Part shown: positions 32,947 through 41,044 of the stretch, piece after piece
Numbering within the stretch: the first letter of the stretch is position 1
How the letters are laid out: each line of letters begins with the position of its first letter
Source: Streptomyces canus
Lineage (GTDB): Bacteria > Actinomycetota > Actinomycetes > Streptomycetales > Streptomycetaceae
DNA: 64,000 bases
Assembly (NCBI RefSeq): GCF_030815415.1
Contig: NZ_JAUSWW010000002.1
Coordinates: 1 to 64,000, forward strand
Direction: 5' to 3'
Notes under the pieces: generated by a model
Database searches by the model: none
The model's input: the letters and a program-made list of their open reading frames with translations, nothing else
Told to the model about the DNA's origin: nothing
Made by a program: the position numbers and the translations under genes

Positions 32947-32977
32947 GACCCCCCAGGGCTGCAATCCCTGGGGGGTC
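32947..32977. terminator. 12-bp hairpin
   Basis: GACCCCCCAGGG/CCCTGGGGGGTC with a 7-nt loop, between the 33073 stop and the 32905 start. Confidence 0.75.
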
Positions 32978-33072
32978 GTCATGTGTGGCGGGCGGTGCGT
33001 CCTGCGCACTCCGCCGACCACCAGCCCGCACGAAGCGGGATGGTCGCCGACGGGCAGCGCAGGGCTGCCAGT

Positions 33073-33324
33073 TCAGACCTGCACTATCTCGAGCACGCCC
33101 ATCAGGCTGCTGCCGTACAGCGAGACGACCGTGAGGGGGCGGCCGTCGCGGGTGCGCAGCTGGTCGCCGGCCGGGGTGCGGGTGTAGGCGACCGGCGCGA
33201 ATCCGGCGAGTACGTTCGCGCCGATCAGGCGGTGCGCCTCGTCATGGCTCAGGCCAGTGGTCAGGTAGCCGGCACCCAGCGTCGGGCCGAAGTACTGGTG
33301 CGAAATGAGAGCGTCTCGGGGCAT
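33073..33324 (-). CDS. Hypothetical 83-residue protein
   Basis: AGGAG before ATG 33324. LISHQYFGPTLGAGYLTTGL, SHDEAHRLIGANVLAGF, and TVVSLYGSSLMGVLEIVQV suggest a small alpha/beta protein. Between two hairpins (32947, 33370), so a single-gene transcript is likely. No family recognised. Confidence 0.65.
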   Translation of the reverse strand: MPRDALISHQYFGPTLGAGYLTTGLSHDEAHRLIGANVLAGFAPVAYTRTPAGDQLRTRDGRPLTVVSLYGSSLMGVLEIVQV

Positions 33325-33369
33325 GTGGGTCTCCTGACGTGAAGTGGATGTGGCTGGTCGTACGAGCAG

Positions 33370-33414
33370 CCACGGCCCCAGCCATCCCGAGTGATCGAAA
33401 GGCTGGGGCCGTGG
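33370..33414. terminator. 14-bp hairpin
   Basis: CCACGGCCCCAGCC/GGCTGGGGCCGTGG with a 17-nt loop, downstream of the 33433 stop. Confidence 0.75.
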
Positions 33415-33432
33415 GCGTTCGTCCGAAGTGGG

Positions 33433-33897
33433 TCAGTTCGCGCGGCGCTCGGGACGCAGCGTCTTGAGCGGCACCAATGTCTGCTTCTGCGCGGCGATCT
33501 GGCTGACGGCCGGAGCAGGCGCGATCTGCGGCTTGCGTCGCACTGTGGTCCGGCGGCGATGGCCGGTCTCCGCGTGACCGGCCTCCAAACGCTGCTGCCA
33601 CTTCTTGACCGTGACATCGACCGTGACCAAGCGGTTGCTGCCCTGGCAGCGGACGGCCGCGTCTTTGCCTGCCCGACCGGTGTCGTGGGGCACGAGTTTG
33701 GGCTTGCTGGCCTGGAAACCGGTAATCGGCACCCACGTCTTGCAGTCAGGGCAGATCAGCGACGCGCAGGCGGGGCGCAGGTCGTACTGGTGGGGCTTGA
33801 GGATGGAGATGACGAGCGCCGGGCGGCCGTTGACGTTGCGCGAGCGGGTCCGGCTCCGGCGGGGACGGGCGGTGCGCTCAAGGGGCGAAGCAGACAA
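33433..33897 (-). CDS. Hypothetical zinc-ribbon-type protein (154 aa)
   Basis: TTG 33897 with GAGGAG seven bases upstream. After a basic N-terminus it has LRPACASLICPDCKTWVPIT (Cys cluster), CQGSNRLVTVDV, a WQQRLEAG helix and a basic tail with RRRTTVRRKPQ. A nucleic-acid-binding role is plausible. First minus-strand gene of the transfer region, divergent from the GntR-type regulator across a 357-bp interval. Confidence 0.6.
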   Translation of the reverse strand: MSASPLERTARPRRSRTRSRNVNGRPALVISILKPHQYDLRPACASLICPDCKTWVPITGFQASKPKLVPHDTGRAGKDAAVRCQGSNRLVTVDVTVKKWQQRLEAGHAETGHRRRTTVRRKPQIAPAPAVSQIAAQKQTLVPLKTLRPERRAN

Positions 33898-34174
33898 CTG
33901 AACTCCTCATGGACGGAGTGGCAGGGGGCGCGTCGCGATGCTCTCTCCGCCCTCCAGGCCGCACGGCAAGCCGGGCGTCCCGCAGGACAGACAGCGCACA
34001 GCGCTGCGACGTGCACACAGTCGTCGCGGCCGTCAGGCTCCGGGGGAGTTTGATGAAGCTCTCAACCCCGGCCGCCCCGAAGGGCGGACGACTCCTGCTG
34101 TTTCTCAGTGGTGCCGGTCTCCGGAAAGGTCCGATGCTGGGAAACCCAGTCGCAACCTACCCGGCTTACTCGGG

Positions 34175-34216
34175 TTAGTTGGTACAGTGCCTCAACCGGC
34201 ACACTGTGTCAACTAA
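34175..34216. promoter_or_regulatory. Inverted-repeat operator upstream of the GntR gene
   Basis: TTAGTTGGTACAGTG (34175-34189) and CACTGTGTCAACTAA (34202-34216) form an inverted repeat with conserved TTAGTTG...CAGTG halves and a 12-bp spacer, 38 bp upstream of the GntR start. Likely the autoregulatory site, and possibly the switch for the minus-strand transfer genes that diverge from here. Confidence 0.65.
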
Positions 34217-34254
34217 GCTGGTGAACCTATCTAGACTGGTGAGGGAGCTCTACG

Positions 34255-34596
34255 ATGTGGCTCATGACGGCCGAGGACTTGCAGCCTTACCAGCGCATCG
34301 TGCAGGACGTAAAAGACCAGGTGAGGCTTGGCCGCCTGAAGATCAAGGACAAGCTGCCGAGCACTCGAGAGCTCGCAAGCCACTACGGCGTCGCCCCCGG
34401 AACGGTGCAGAGAGCACTCGCAGAGCTCCGCGCCGAGGACGTCATCTACTCCCATCAAGGACGCGGCTCCTTCATCCGAGAGTCGGCCATGAACGCCGTT
34501 GCCGATCCAACCGCCCAGGCGATCAAACGCCTTGAGGAGCAGGTTGCTGAACTGCGCGAGCGGCTGGAGCGGCTTGAAGCCAGCGACGGCAGATGA
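34255..34596 (+). CDS. GntR-family regulator (Kor-like)
   Basis: 113 residues; GAGGGAG before ATG 34255. Winged helix-turn-helix: PYQRIVQDVKDQVRLGRLKI, DKLPSTRELASHYGVAPGTV (recognition helix), QRALAELRAEDVIYSHQGRG. No ligand domain follows, only a coiled coil (AIKRLEEQVAELRERLERLE) that should dimerise it. Small GntR proteins of this form repress transfer genes in Streptomyces plasmids (Kor type); the position at the head of the divergent transfer region fits. Confidence 0.8.
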   Translation: MWLMTAEDLQPYQRIVQDVKDQVRLGRLKIKDKLPSTRELASHYGVAPGTVQRALAELRAEDVIYSHQGRGSFIRESAMNAVADPTAQAIKRLEEQVAELRERLERLEASDGR

Positions 34597-34642
34597 GGCT
34601 GACTGGGCGCCAAGGGTGGACCTATTTGCTTCAGGCATGGCA

Positions 34643-34954
34643 CTACCGATCCCGCCTGGTGGAAGGCCCCACAAGCGCCCTCACAACCATTCCAGTCAGG
34701 CCAGTGCTGGCTACGGCGGTGACGATGTCTCGGATGACCACCAGGAGCACAGACACGACGAGGCCAGCGGCAAGAATCGCGGCCACTCGCACCACCACTG
34801 CGCCTGGCCTCCCGCGAGACCGAGGCGCTATGACCGGTCTCGTGCAGGGGCAGCCATGTGTTGGTGTCGTGCTTGTGGATGTGAAGTCGATCGGACGTCC
34901 GTGCGCATCGGTAGCGTGATGCACCGCGTTCGGGGCATGCCGGATCCTGGTCAT
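34643..34954 (-). CDS. Small membrane protein (103 aa)
   Basis: ATG 34954 behind AGGAGGGCGAA. Polar N-terminus (TRIRHAPNAVHHATDAHGRP) with a CPC pair, then one membrane helix (VVVRVAAILAAGLVVSVLLV) and a short tail. Convergent with the GntR gene, 46 bp apart. Function unknown. Confidence 0.6.
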   Translation of the reverse strand: MTRIRHAPNAVHHATDAHGRPIDFTSTSTTPTHGCPCTRPVIAPRSRGRPGAVVVRVAAILAAGLVVSVLLVVIRDIVTAVASTGLTGMVVRALVGPSTRRDR

Positions 34955-35046
34955 TTCGCCCTCCTGCAATGGAAGTTGGGAACGTCGGCTGGTGGAGCCG
35001 CCACTACAGGTGTAGGCGTGATCTTCAGTAGCTTCTACGGTTGGCC

Positions 35047-35081
35047 TGTATCCGTCCGGCGGATACAGGGACTTGGATACA
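35047..35081. promoter_or_regulatory. TGTATCC/GGATACA operator of the XRE regulator
   Basis: TGTATCC (35047) and GGATACA (35061) form a 21-bp inverted repeat; a further GGATACA follows at 35075, next to the ribosome site. The same word recurs inside the gene as ATGTATCCGATACAT (35392-35406) and ATGTATCCGAT (35371). Likely autoregulatory sites. Confidence 0.6.
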
Positions 35082-35096
35082 TGGAGGGGGCCCGAC

Positions 35097-36803
35097 GTGG
35101 GGCAGCGGCCGAATGTACTGACGCCGGATCAGTCGCCCCAGCACCGCCTTGGTTACGTGATCCGGGAGCTTCGCGAGGCGCGCGGCCTGTCCATGCGAGA
35201 CCTGGCCGCCAAGACGTACGTTTCGCACTCCAAGGTGCAGCGATGGGAGAACGGCGACCGGCCGCCGAAGGATCGGAGTGAGGTCGAGCTCATCGACCAA
35301 ACACTTGGTGCCGGCGGCTTCCTGATCGAGCTGTGGCAGGAGATTGGCCGAGGAGACAGCGGGGCCGGGCATGTATCCGATCCGGCGCTGTATGTATCCG
35401 ATACATCGTTAGGCCTGGCCACGGCTCTATCTCAGGCGGCAGCGTCGGACAGCGAAGGGATCTTCGTCCCTCGACGTCTCGACGATGGAACGGTGGTACT
35501 CGTGGCGCTCGATCGACGCGCGCTGTTGCGCGCCGGTGCAGGGATCACTGCTGCATCGGTAGCTGGTCTTCCCACGCCAGCTGCCACGGTGGTCAGTTCG
35601 GTAGAGGATCCCTTCGGTTTCGCGAGAACTGCCACCGAGAGTTGGTCCGGCCTCCGGCTGTCACGCCCCGTCCCGAACTTCGGCGTCGACTGGCAGGCTC
35701 TGCTGCCCGGAGGCCGGTCCATGCTCGGCTCCCAGCTCTCCCTGCAAGTCCACCCCGCGCGCATCGAAGGAAGCCGGGTGGTCGTGTCCCTCCCGGACCA
35801 GCGGCGTGCGGAAGAGTTCCTGAGCCGGCCACACCGCAGTCTTCTGATCGGAGCGGCCAGCACTGAGGGCATCTCGAAGTTTTACGCCCTTGACGGGCGC
35901 GCAGCCCGAGGCAAGCTTGCACGGAATGGGGGCATGTACGAGGTCACAGCGCCTGCCGCCTACGAGTTGGACGATCTCACCTACGGCATTCTGTGGGCCG
36001 TCAGTAACTACGACGACGCGCTCCAGGCCGATGACCAGGCGCTTTCTGAGACCCGCAGTGATCTCAAAGCATATGAACGACTGTCCTCCTCTGCGGTCAG
36101 CCGCGAGGCTGCGCCGGGGCTGAATACGGTTGCCCATATGTGGCTCGGATCGGACTTCTGCGCCCGCCACATCCTGAAGGCGCTGCCGGATCTCCCGGAG
36201 CTGCCCGCGTTCTGGACGCGGGAACAGCGTGGTGAGGAAGCCAGCGCCTGGCTGATCTTCGATCACAAGTATCCGTATCTACGGGAGACCACGAAAGCAC
36301 TCGGCAGTACGAGCACCCGGGCATTCTGCGTCCCGGAAGAGGTCGTCCGTTCCTCTCCGAGGTACGAGCGGATCCTGCTGTTCCTGGCCGTGGCTCTAAT
36401 GGAGTCGCTCGGCATCCAGGCCCAGTTCACATCCGATCCCGCGTATGAGTCTGTTGAGGGCTTCGTCGTCGCGCCCGACAAGGAGGCCGTAATCGCGAAC
36501 TGGGTCAGAGGGGACGGCATGTGGCACGTCGACGTAACCGCCCGGTCCTCGGTCGTTCGGGAGTTCACGATCGCTGCGCGCGACGTCCATGCGGACTCCC
36601 TCACAGCGGCGCCGACGGCGGCGGGACGGCTGCGCGCTCTGGCGCAATACCTCGATCTGCCGTGGTCTTGGTTGATCCAGCGGTGCGGGCAGCTCGCCCG
36701 GTACGGATCGTCCGGGCTTATCCAGTCGCGCAGCCGACTGGTCTCCGCGGCCGGCGTCGACGCCGCGTGCGCGTACGTGGCCTCGCTTCCGGCCGACCAC
36801 TGA
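35097..36803 (+). CDS. XRE-family helix-turn-helix regulator with large C-terminal domain
   Basis: 568 residues from GTG 35097, behind GGAGGGGG; the TTG at 35073 would place the ribosome site inside the gene. HTH at ~17-55: LGYVIRELREARGLSMRDLA, KTYVSHSKVQRWENGDRPP. The remaining ~480 residues have a LDRRALLRAGAGITAASVAG stretch followed by a mixed alpha/beta region of unknown type (LDDLTYGILWAVSNYDDALQ, VAHMWLGSDFCARHILKALP, LFLAVALMESLGIQ). Upstream of the asparaginase and PPC genes with only 42 bp to the former, so it probably controls them. Large XRE proteins with this layout are common in Streptomyces; ligand unknown. Confidence 0.75.
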   Translation: MGQRPNVLTPDQSPQHRLGYVIRELREARGLSMRDLAAKTYVSHSKVQRWENGDRPPKDRSEVELIDQTLGAGGFLIELWQEIGRGDSGAGHVSDPALYVSDTSLGLATALSQAAASDSEGIFVPRRLDDGTVVLVALDRRALLRAGAGITAASVAGLPTPAATVVSSVEDPFGFARTATESWSGLRLSRPVPNFGVDWQALLPGGRSMLGSQLSLQVHPARIEGSRVVVSLPDQRRAEEFLSRPHRSLLIGAASTEGISKFYALDGRAARGKLARNGGMYEVTAPAAYELDDLTYGILWAVSNYDDALQADDQALSETRSDLKAYERLSSSAVSREAAPGLNTVAHMWLGSDFCARHILKALPDLPELPAFWTREQRGEEASAWLIFDHKYPYLRETTKALGSTSTRAFCVPEEVVRSSPRYERILLFLAVALMESLGIQAQFTSDPAYESVEGFVVAPDKEAVIANWVRGDGMWHVDVTARSSVVREFTIAARDVHADSLTAAPTAAGRLRALAQYLDLPWSWLIQRCGQLARYGSSGLIQSRSRLVSAAGVDAACAYVASLPADH

Positions 36804-36845
36804 TCCCGCACTACTAACTACCCGTTCACAAAGGGGAAAGAGGCC

Positions 36846-37826
36846 ATGCCAGACAACGCCCGCCGCGTCGCAGTGATCTCGCTCGGTGGCACCATCGCGA
36901 TGACCGCGCAGACCGCTGGCGGCGCGACGCCGACGCTGTCTGCCGACGACCTCGTCGCCGCCGTACCAGGTCTCGCCGACACCGGCATTGACGTCCAGGT
37001 GCACGACTTCCGCCGTCTTCCCGGCGCCTCACTGTCCTTCCCCGACCTGCTCGAGCTCGCCGAGACAATCGAGACGCTCACGGTCGACGGCGTGGTCGTC
37101 ACCCAGGGGACGGACACGATCGAGGAGACCGCGTACCTGCTGGACCTCGTCACCGCTGGCGCCATGCCCATTGTGGTCACTGGCGCCATGCGCAACGCGA
37201 GCATGGCCGGAGCAGACGGCCCCGCGAACGTGCTGGCCGCAATCCGCACCGCGGCCAGCACCGAAGCTCAGGGCATGGGCTGTGTGGTGGTGTTCGGGGA
37301 GGAGATTCACGCTGCCCGCTGGGTCCGCAAAACTCACGCCACGAGCCCCACCGCCTTCACCTCGTATCCCGGGCCCATCGGCTACGTCGCGGAAGACCGC
37401 GTCCGGATCCTGGCCCGCCCCAGCACGGCCCCGACCATCGCTCCGCAGGGCGCCACCGCTTCGGCGCGTACCGCCGTCTTCACGGTCGGGATCGGAGAGG
37501 ACGGGACTCTCCTCCATGTCCTCGGCGACCACGTCGACGGCCTCGTGGTCGCGGCGTTCGGAGCTGGCCACGTCCCGATGGCCTGTGTAGACGCTCTTAC
37601 CGACCTCGCCAAGCGCATGCCGGTCATCCTGGCCACGCGCACCGGATCTGGTCCCGTCCTCCGGCAGACCTACGGCTTCCCCGGCTCCGAGTCGGACCTG
37701 CTCGCTCGCGGGCTCATCTCCGGCAGCACCCTGGACCCGGTCAAGGCACGCATTCTGCTGCACTTGCTTCTGATGACCAGTGCCGACAAGGAGCAGATCC
37801 TCCAGGTCTTCAGCACTCTCTCGTAA
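36846..37826 (+). CDS. L-asparaginase family protein
   Basis: 326 residues, GGGGAAAGAGG before ATG. Both family threonine motifs are intact: VAVISLGGTIAMT (~8-20) and VVVTQGTDTIEETAYLLDL (~86-105), plus TGAMRNASMAGADGPANVL and KTHATSPTAF. No signal peptide, so cytoplasmic. It should hydrolyse asparagine (or glutamine) to the acid and ammonia. Full length. Lies between an XRE regulator and a PPC-domain gene; such context is seen for asparaginases of specialised rather than housekeeping use, but the true substrate is open. Confidence 0.85.
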   Translation: MPDNARRVAVISLGGTIAMTAQTAGGATPTLSADDLVAAVPGLADTGIDVQVHDFRRLPGASLSFPDLLELAETIETLTVDGVVVTQGTDTIEETAYLLDLVTAGAMPIVVTGAMRNASMAGADGPANVLAAIRTAASTEAQGMGCVVVFGEEIHAARWVRKTHATSPTAFTSYPGPIGYVAEDRVRILARPSTAPTIAPQGATASARTAVFTVGIGEDGTLLHVLGDHVDGLVVAAFGAGHVPMACVDALTDLAKRMPVILATRTGSGPVLRQTYGFPGSESDLLARGLISGSTLDPVKARILLHLLLMTSADKEQILQVFSTLS

Positions 37827-37853
37827 CCGCCCCAAGCCCCCCGGGACTTCACC

Positions 37854-38315
37854 TTGCGTAGCTACGAACTGACTACCGGTCGGACGTTCGCCGTGAACTT
37901 CGACCACGGCGACGACTTCTTTCCCACGCTTGCCGACTTCTGCCGCGAGAACGGCGTGCGGCACGGCTACATCCCCATGTTCATCGCCGGCTTCGCCGAG
38001 GCAGAGATCGTCGGTGCCTGCGAGAAGTTGGAGAACCCTGAGGCTCCTGTGTGGAGCAAGGTCCACCTGGCTGGGGTGGAGGCAATGGGGTGTGGAACGC
38101 TCGCGTACGACGCCGAGACAGACACGGTCCTGCCGCACATCCACACCTCTCTGGGGGAGAAGGCGCGATCAGCCACCGGACACACGAGTCATCTACTCAG
38201 CGCTCAAGTGCAGTTCCTTGTCGAGATGCTCGTAGTCGAGGTCACCGCCCCGGTGATGACCCGCCCCAAGAACCCCGACCTCTACGACGTGCCCTTGCTG
38301 ACTTTCGGGGCGTGA
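37854..38315 (+). CDS. PPC/DUF296-domain protein
   Basis: 153 residues from TTG 37854, 27 bp after asparaginase. PPC (DUF296) signature: FAVNFDHGDDFFPTLADFCR, HGYIPMFIAGFAEAEIVG, VEAMGCGTLAYDAETDTVLP, HIHTSLGEKARSATGHTSHL, VQFLVEMLVVEVTAPVM. Bacterial members form trimers with metal- or ligand-binding His residues and sometimes bind DNA. Operon with asparaginase suggests a shared pathway, unknown. Confidence 0.8.
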   Translation: MRSYELTTGRTFAVNFDHGDDFFPTLADFCRENGVRHGYIPMFIAGFAEAEIVGACEKLENPEAPVWSKVHLAGVEAMGCGTLAYDAETDTVLPHIHTSLGEKARSATGHTSHLLSAQVQFLVEMLVVEVTAPVMTRPKNPDLYDVPLLTFGA

Positions 38316-38407
38316 GGCAGTTCAGCGCGCAACACTGATTGAGCCTCAAATGCACTACTGGCAGCAGCAATCCATGTACAGTTTCGATCACAATGGAAGG
38401 GGGATTG

Positions 38408-38686
38408 ATGACCGACCTGTTCGAGGCCGTGGACGCGCTACTCAGCCGACCAGCTGATCTCCTGCCTCCCCCGGAAGTGCGGGCCAGGCTGCGGAAGGCT
38501 TCTGGTCTGACGCAGGAAGAGGTCGCAGAGGCCTTCGGCGTCCACCGGATGGCTTTTCTGCGTTGGGAGAATGGCCAGTCCATGCCGCGTCCCAAGCATC
38601 GCGCCGCCTACTTGCGCCTGCTTAAGGGGTGGGCCGAGAAGCATCCTGATGCTTCTGCAGGATTCGAGCTGACGGAGGCGTGCTGA
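38408..38686 (+). CDS. Small XRE-family DNA-binding protein
   Basis: 92 residues from ATG 38408, preceded by GGAAGGGGG. A helix (LFEAVDALLSRP) leads to an HTH: PPEVRARLRKASGLTQEEVA, EAFGVHRMAFLRWENGQSMP, RPKHRAAYLRLLKGWAEKHP. This is the layout of the N-terminal domain of the telomere-associated protein Tap (compare 52042), standing alone here; it may be a Tap-derived or Tap-like regulator. Followed by a terminator hairpin. Confidence 0.75.
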   Translation: MTDLFEAVDALLSRPADLLPPPEVRARLRKASGLTQEEVAEAFGVHRMAFLRWENGQSMPRPKHRAAYLRLLKGWAEKHPDASAGFELTEAC

Positions 38687-38718
38687 CGTGCACGTAACTG
38701 CTCTATCCCCCTAGAAAC

Positions 38719-38753
38719 GCTGAAGCGGCCTCGTCGCCACAACGAGACCGCTT
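38719..38753. terminator. Imperfect hairpin after the XRE gene
   Basis: AAGCGG-CCTCGT pairs with ACGAG-ACCGCTT around a CGCCACA-like loop. Lies 33 bp past the 38686 stop. Confidence 0.6.
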
Positions 38754-38802
38754 CCTAGCGATTCGACTCGCGCCCTACCAAAGCCCCGAGTCGTGAGCAG
38801 CG

Positions 38803-38888
38803 AGGTGACCTCGTCTGCCGGGTGATGCCCGTGGGCCCTAGAGCCCGCGTGGTCACCTATACCCAGAGTATGCGCTAGAGATAGCGCA
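38803..38888 (+). ncRNA. Candidate structured RNA leader upstream of the initiator-like gene
   Basis: Outer stem AGGTGACC (38803-38810)/GGTCACCT (38851-38858) encloses two hairpins (CGGG-TGATG-CCCG near 38819-38832, and GGGC-CCTAGA-GCCC near 38833-38845). A further TGCGCTA-GAGA-TAGCGCA hairpin (38871-38888) has a GNRA-type tetraloop. It sits 70-160 bp before the start of the 38961 gene, where copy-control RNAs or leaders occur. No known RNA family recognised. Confidence 0.35.
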
Positions 38889-38960
38889 ACGCCACTATTC
38901 CGGGTTCGGCAGTACGCCACACTTGCTGGTCTCGGCTCCCCTACCTGGGGAGATGACCCA

Positions 38961-40457
38961 GTGCACCGCCCGTTTGCAGACGAGGCTGACGACAGTCAGT
39001 CCATGGAACTGATCGGTCCTGACACCGACGGCCTGTACACCAGTCAGCTGCATGACTGGATTCCTCTTTGCCCTGAGTTGACCGATTCTGCGATTCGGTT
39101 CTACTGGATCTTGCGGTCTCTCGTGATCGAGAAGCGCGGTCCGGTTCGCAAGCTCACGGTTCGCCAGCTCGCCCACCTCCTGCCGATGAAGGGCGGGCGC
39201 CCGTCCAGTGTGAGCCGCATCCGCGGCCTGCTGCGGGATCTCTCAGCGGTGGGGCTGATCAGTACGCCGGAGGGCAAGGCGGTCACGGTCAGCTCCCGCG
39301 CCAACGCGGCCGCGAGGCCTCTGCGCATCAAGATCCACGACAAGCCGCGTGCGGGCTACAGCGGGCCGCGCAACGCGTTCGCGCACCTCGACTCGATCAA
39401 GCCCGCAGCGGAGCATGCGACCCGGGCCGCCATTGAGAAGGAGGCGCTGGAGAGGGCTGCGCGGAGGGCGGGGCAGAATTCTGACCCGCTCCCCACAGAC
39501 TCCGAAGCGGGTCAGAATTCTGCCCCGTTGGGTCAAGATTCTGCCCCGTTGGGTCAGAATTTTGACCCGCATTCGGCTGTTGACCTGCGGAAACACGACC
39601 TCCCGTTCAGACCTTCCGCTCAGACTCTCCGTTCAGAAGGTGGGGGTGCTGTCCGTCCGTCCGTGCAGGTAGAGGAGAGCGGGCGTGCACACGCCACGGA
39701 CGGACGGACGGACAGCGGCGGCGGCATCGAGGACCAGGGGCACCAGTCCGATGAGCGGAAGTGGACGCCTGGCGAGCGGCTGTTGGAGCGGATCGGCCGT
39801 CATCACCCGGAGATTGGGGCGGGGCTTGCGCAGAGCACGACGCTGCGGGACCAGGCCCGGGTGGTCGACGGGCTGTTGCTGGCCGGAGTGGGTCAGGAGC
39901 AGGTCCGGGCGGTGCTGGTCGACCGGCCGTACCCGGCGCCGGCTGAGCGCACCCGGAGCATGGCAGCGCTGATCGCGGCCCGCCTCGGCCAGATCGTTCC
40001 GCCGCAGGACTTCAGTGCGCGGCCACAGGTCCCGGCTCAGGCTGAGGCACCGGAGGCTGTCGAGGTCCCGGGGCCCACTCCGACGATGGAGCTTCACCGG
40101 ACCCGGCGGCCGGAATGCCCGTCCTGCGGGGCGGACTCTCCCGGCGGTGACCTGTGCGGCGCCTGCCAGGGCTGGCCGGCGTGCGAGGCGGGATGTGGGC
40201 GGCGGGTGCACGGCGGCGGCGTGTGCCCGTCCTGCTCCGTGGCGCGCCCGGAGGACGGGTCCACCGAGGATCTCGGCAGCTGCCCGGAGTGCGAGCGTCC
40301 TGTGGCGACCGCTGGTCTGTGCCCCCGGTGCCAGACCCGCGCTGCCGCCGCGAAGAAGGCGCGGGACGCAGACTGGGCGGCGCAGGTCGCGGCCATGGCC
40401 TCGATGACCGACGAGGAGCGACCGAGCGAGGCAGTAGCAGCCCGGGCGTCGTTCTGA
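38961..40457 (+). CDS. Candidate replication initiator (winged-helix protein with internal iterons)
   Basis: 498 residues from GTG 38961 (GGGGAG upstream). N-terminal winged-helix region: LTDSAIRFYWILRSLVIEKR, VRKLTVRQLAHLLPMKGGRP, SVSRIRGLLRDLSAVGLIST. Then a charged helix, a repeat QNSDPL/QNSAPL/QDSAPL/QNFDP encoded by palindromic iterons, a low-complexity linker, a helical WTPGERLLERIGRHHPEIGA domain, and a C-terminal array of zinc knuckles (CPSC, CGAC, CEAGCGRR, CPSC, CPEC, CPRC). HTH plus iterons inside the coding region parallels pSLA2-type initiators; no separate helicase gene is adjacent. Function inferred. Confidence 0.55.
   Translation: MHRPFADEADDSQSMELIGPDTDGLYTSQLHDWIPLCPELTDSAIRFYWILRSLVIEKRGPVRKLTVRQLAHLLPMKGGRPSSVSRIRGLLRDLSAVGLISTPEGKAVTVSSRANAAARPLRIKIHDKPRAGYSGPRNAFAHLDSIKPAAEHATRAAIEKEALERAARRAGQNSDPLPTDSEAGQNSAPLGQDSAPLGQNFDPHSAVDLRKHDLPFRPSAQTLRSEGGGAVRPSVQVEESGRAHATDGRTDSGGGIEDQGHQSDERKWTPGERLLERIGRHHPEIGAGLAQSTTLRDQARVVDGLLLAGVGQEQVRAVLVDRPYPAPAERTRSMAALIAARLGQIVPPQDFSARPQVPAQAEAPEAVEVPGPTPTMELHRTRRPECPSCGADSPGGDLCGACQGWPACEAGCGRRVHGGGVCPSCSVARPEDGSTEDLGSCPECERPVATAGLCPRCQTRAAAAKKARDADWAAQVAAMASMTDEERPSEAVAARASF
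39471..39568. repeat. Four palindromic iterons inside the initiator-like gene
   Basis: Units near GGGTCAGAATTCTGACCC at 39471-39487, 39509-39526, 39530-39547 and 39551-39568. The last three are centred exactly 21 bp apart (two helical turns), the first ~38 bp before. Each half mismatch differs between copies. Likely binding sites for a replication or partition protein, with the protein sequence constrained by them. Confidence 0.75.
39648..39716. repeat. Long inverted repeat of CCGT/ACGG units
   Basis: GCTGTCCGTCCGTCCGTG (39648-39665) pairs with CACGGACGGACGGACGGACAGC-type sequence (39695-39716), which has one extra GGAC. Lies 80 bp after the iterons, within the same coding frame. Could extrude as a hairpin at an origin. 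Confidence 0.6.
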
Positions 40458-40608
40458 GCCCGTCCGGCGTGCAGGGTCCGACATGGAGGACCCGTCACGC
40501 ACCCTTGAGTACCCGCTGTACGGCCAATCACCTGTCCCAGCGTCAATTCCCGCGCACGGCAGGTCAATCGGCCCTCACAGCGCCGCACAGGCGATCAAGG
40601 AAGGAATC

Positions 40609-40968
40609 ATGGCTGAGCGCAACGTGGAGTTCGGGAAGTTCGGAGCCCGCGACCTCAAGGGCTCCGAAGCCGTCGCCGGCCAGTTGGACGCTCTCGCCGG
40701 CTACATCGCGACCCCCGCCACCGCCCGGCGAGGCCTGCTTACCCGGCCGCACTACCTGACCCGCACCGACCACGCCCGCGCTGCCGCCCGGAAAGCCGGA
40801 AGGGCGGTGACAGTGAGAGCCGTACACCGCGCCGGCAACTGGTCGCAAGCCGGCCCCAATCAAGCCGAACGTTGTCCATGCGGCTGCTGTTCGCCAGCCC
40901 GAGCTGAGCGCGCCCGCCACGCCGGGGCCGATGCGGCACTTGGCGTGAACTGCCGGAATACGAAGTGA
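40609..40968 (+). CDS. Hypothetical 119-residue protein
   Basis: AAGGAAGGAATC before ATG 40609. First ~70 residues convincing: ERNVEFGKFGARDLKGSEAV, AGQLDALAGYIATPATARRG, with a basic KAGRAVTVRAV. The tail has CPCGCCSP and may be less conserved. 150 bp after the initiator-like gene, same strand; possibly co-transcribed. No family recognised. Confidence 0.5.
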   Translation: MAERNVEFGKFGARDLKGSEAVAGQLDALAGYIATPATARRGLLTRPHYLTRTDHARAAARKAGRAVTVRAVHRAGNWSQAGPNQAERCPCGCCSPARAERARHAGADAALGVNCRNTK

Positions 40969-41032
40969 TGTTGATGGCAGAGCACGTGCACGGATGGCCG
41001 GTTTTGTGCACGGCGTACTAGCAGAAGGAAGT

Positions 41033-41044
41033 GAACAAATGTTC
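41033..41044. promoter_or_regulatory. LexA/SOS-box-like site
   Basis: GAAC-AAAT-GTTC matches the core of the actinobacterial SOS box (consensus TCGAAC-N4-GTTCGA), though the outer bases differ; a second TGTTCGG follows. It overlaps the start of the small ORF at 41039 leading into the DUF5131 gene. Confidence 0.4.

Noticed and set aside
32675..33031. 118-codon minus frame reading through 33031
   Set aside because: Only the part after ATG 32905 is coding, and it changes frame; the upstream part covers a terminator hairpin.
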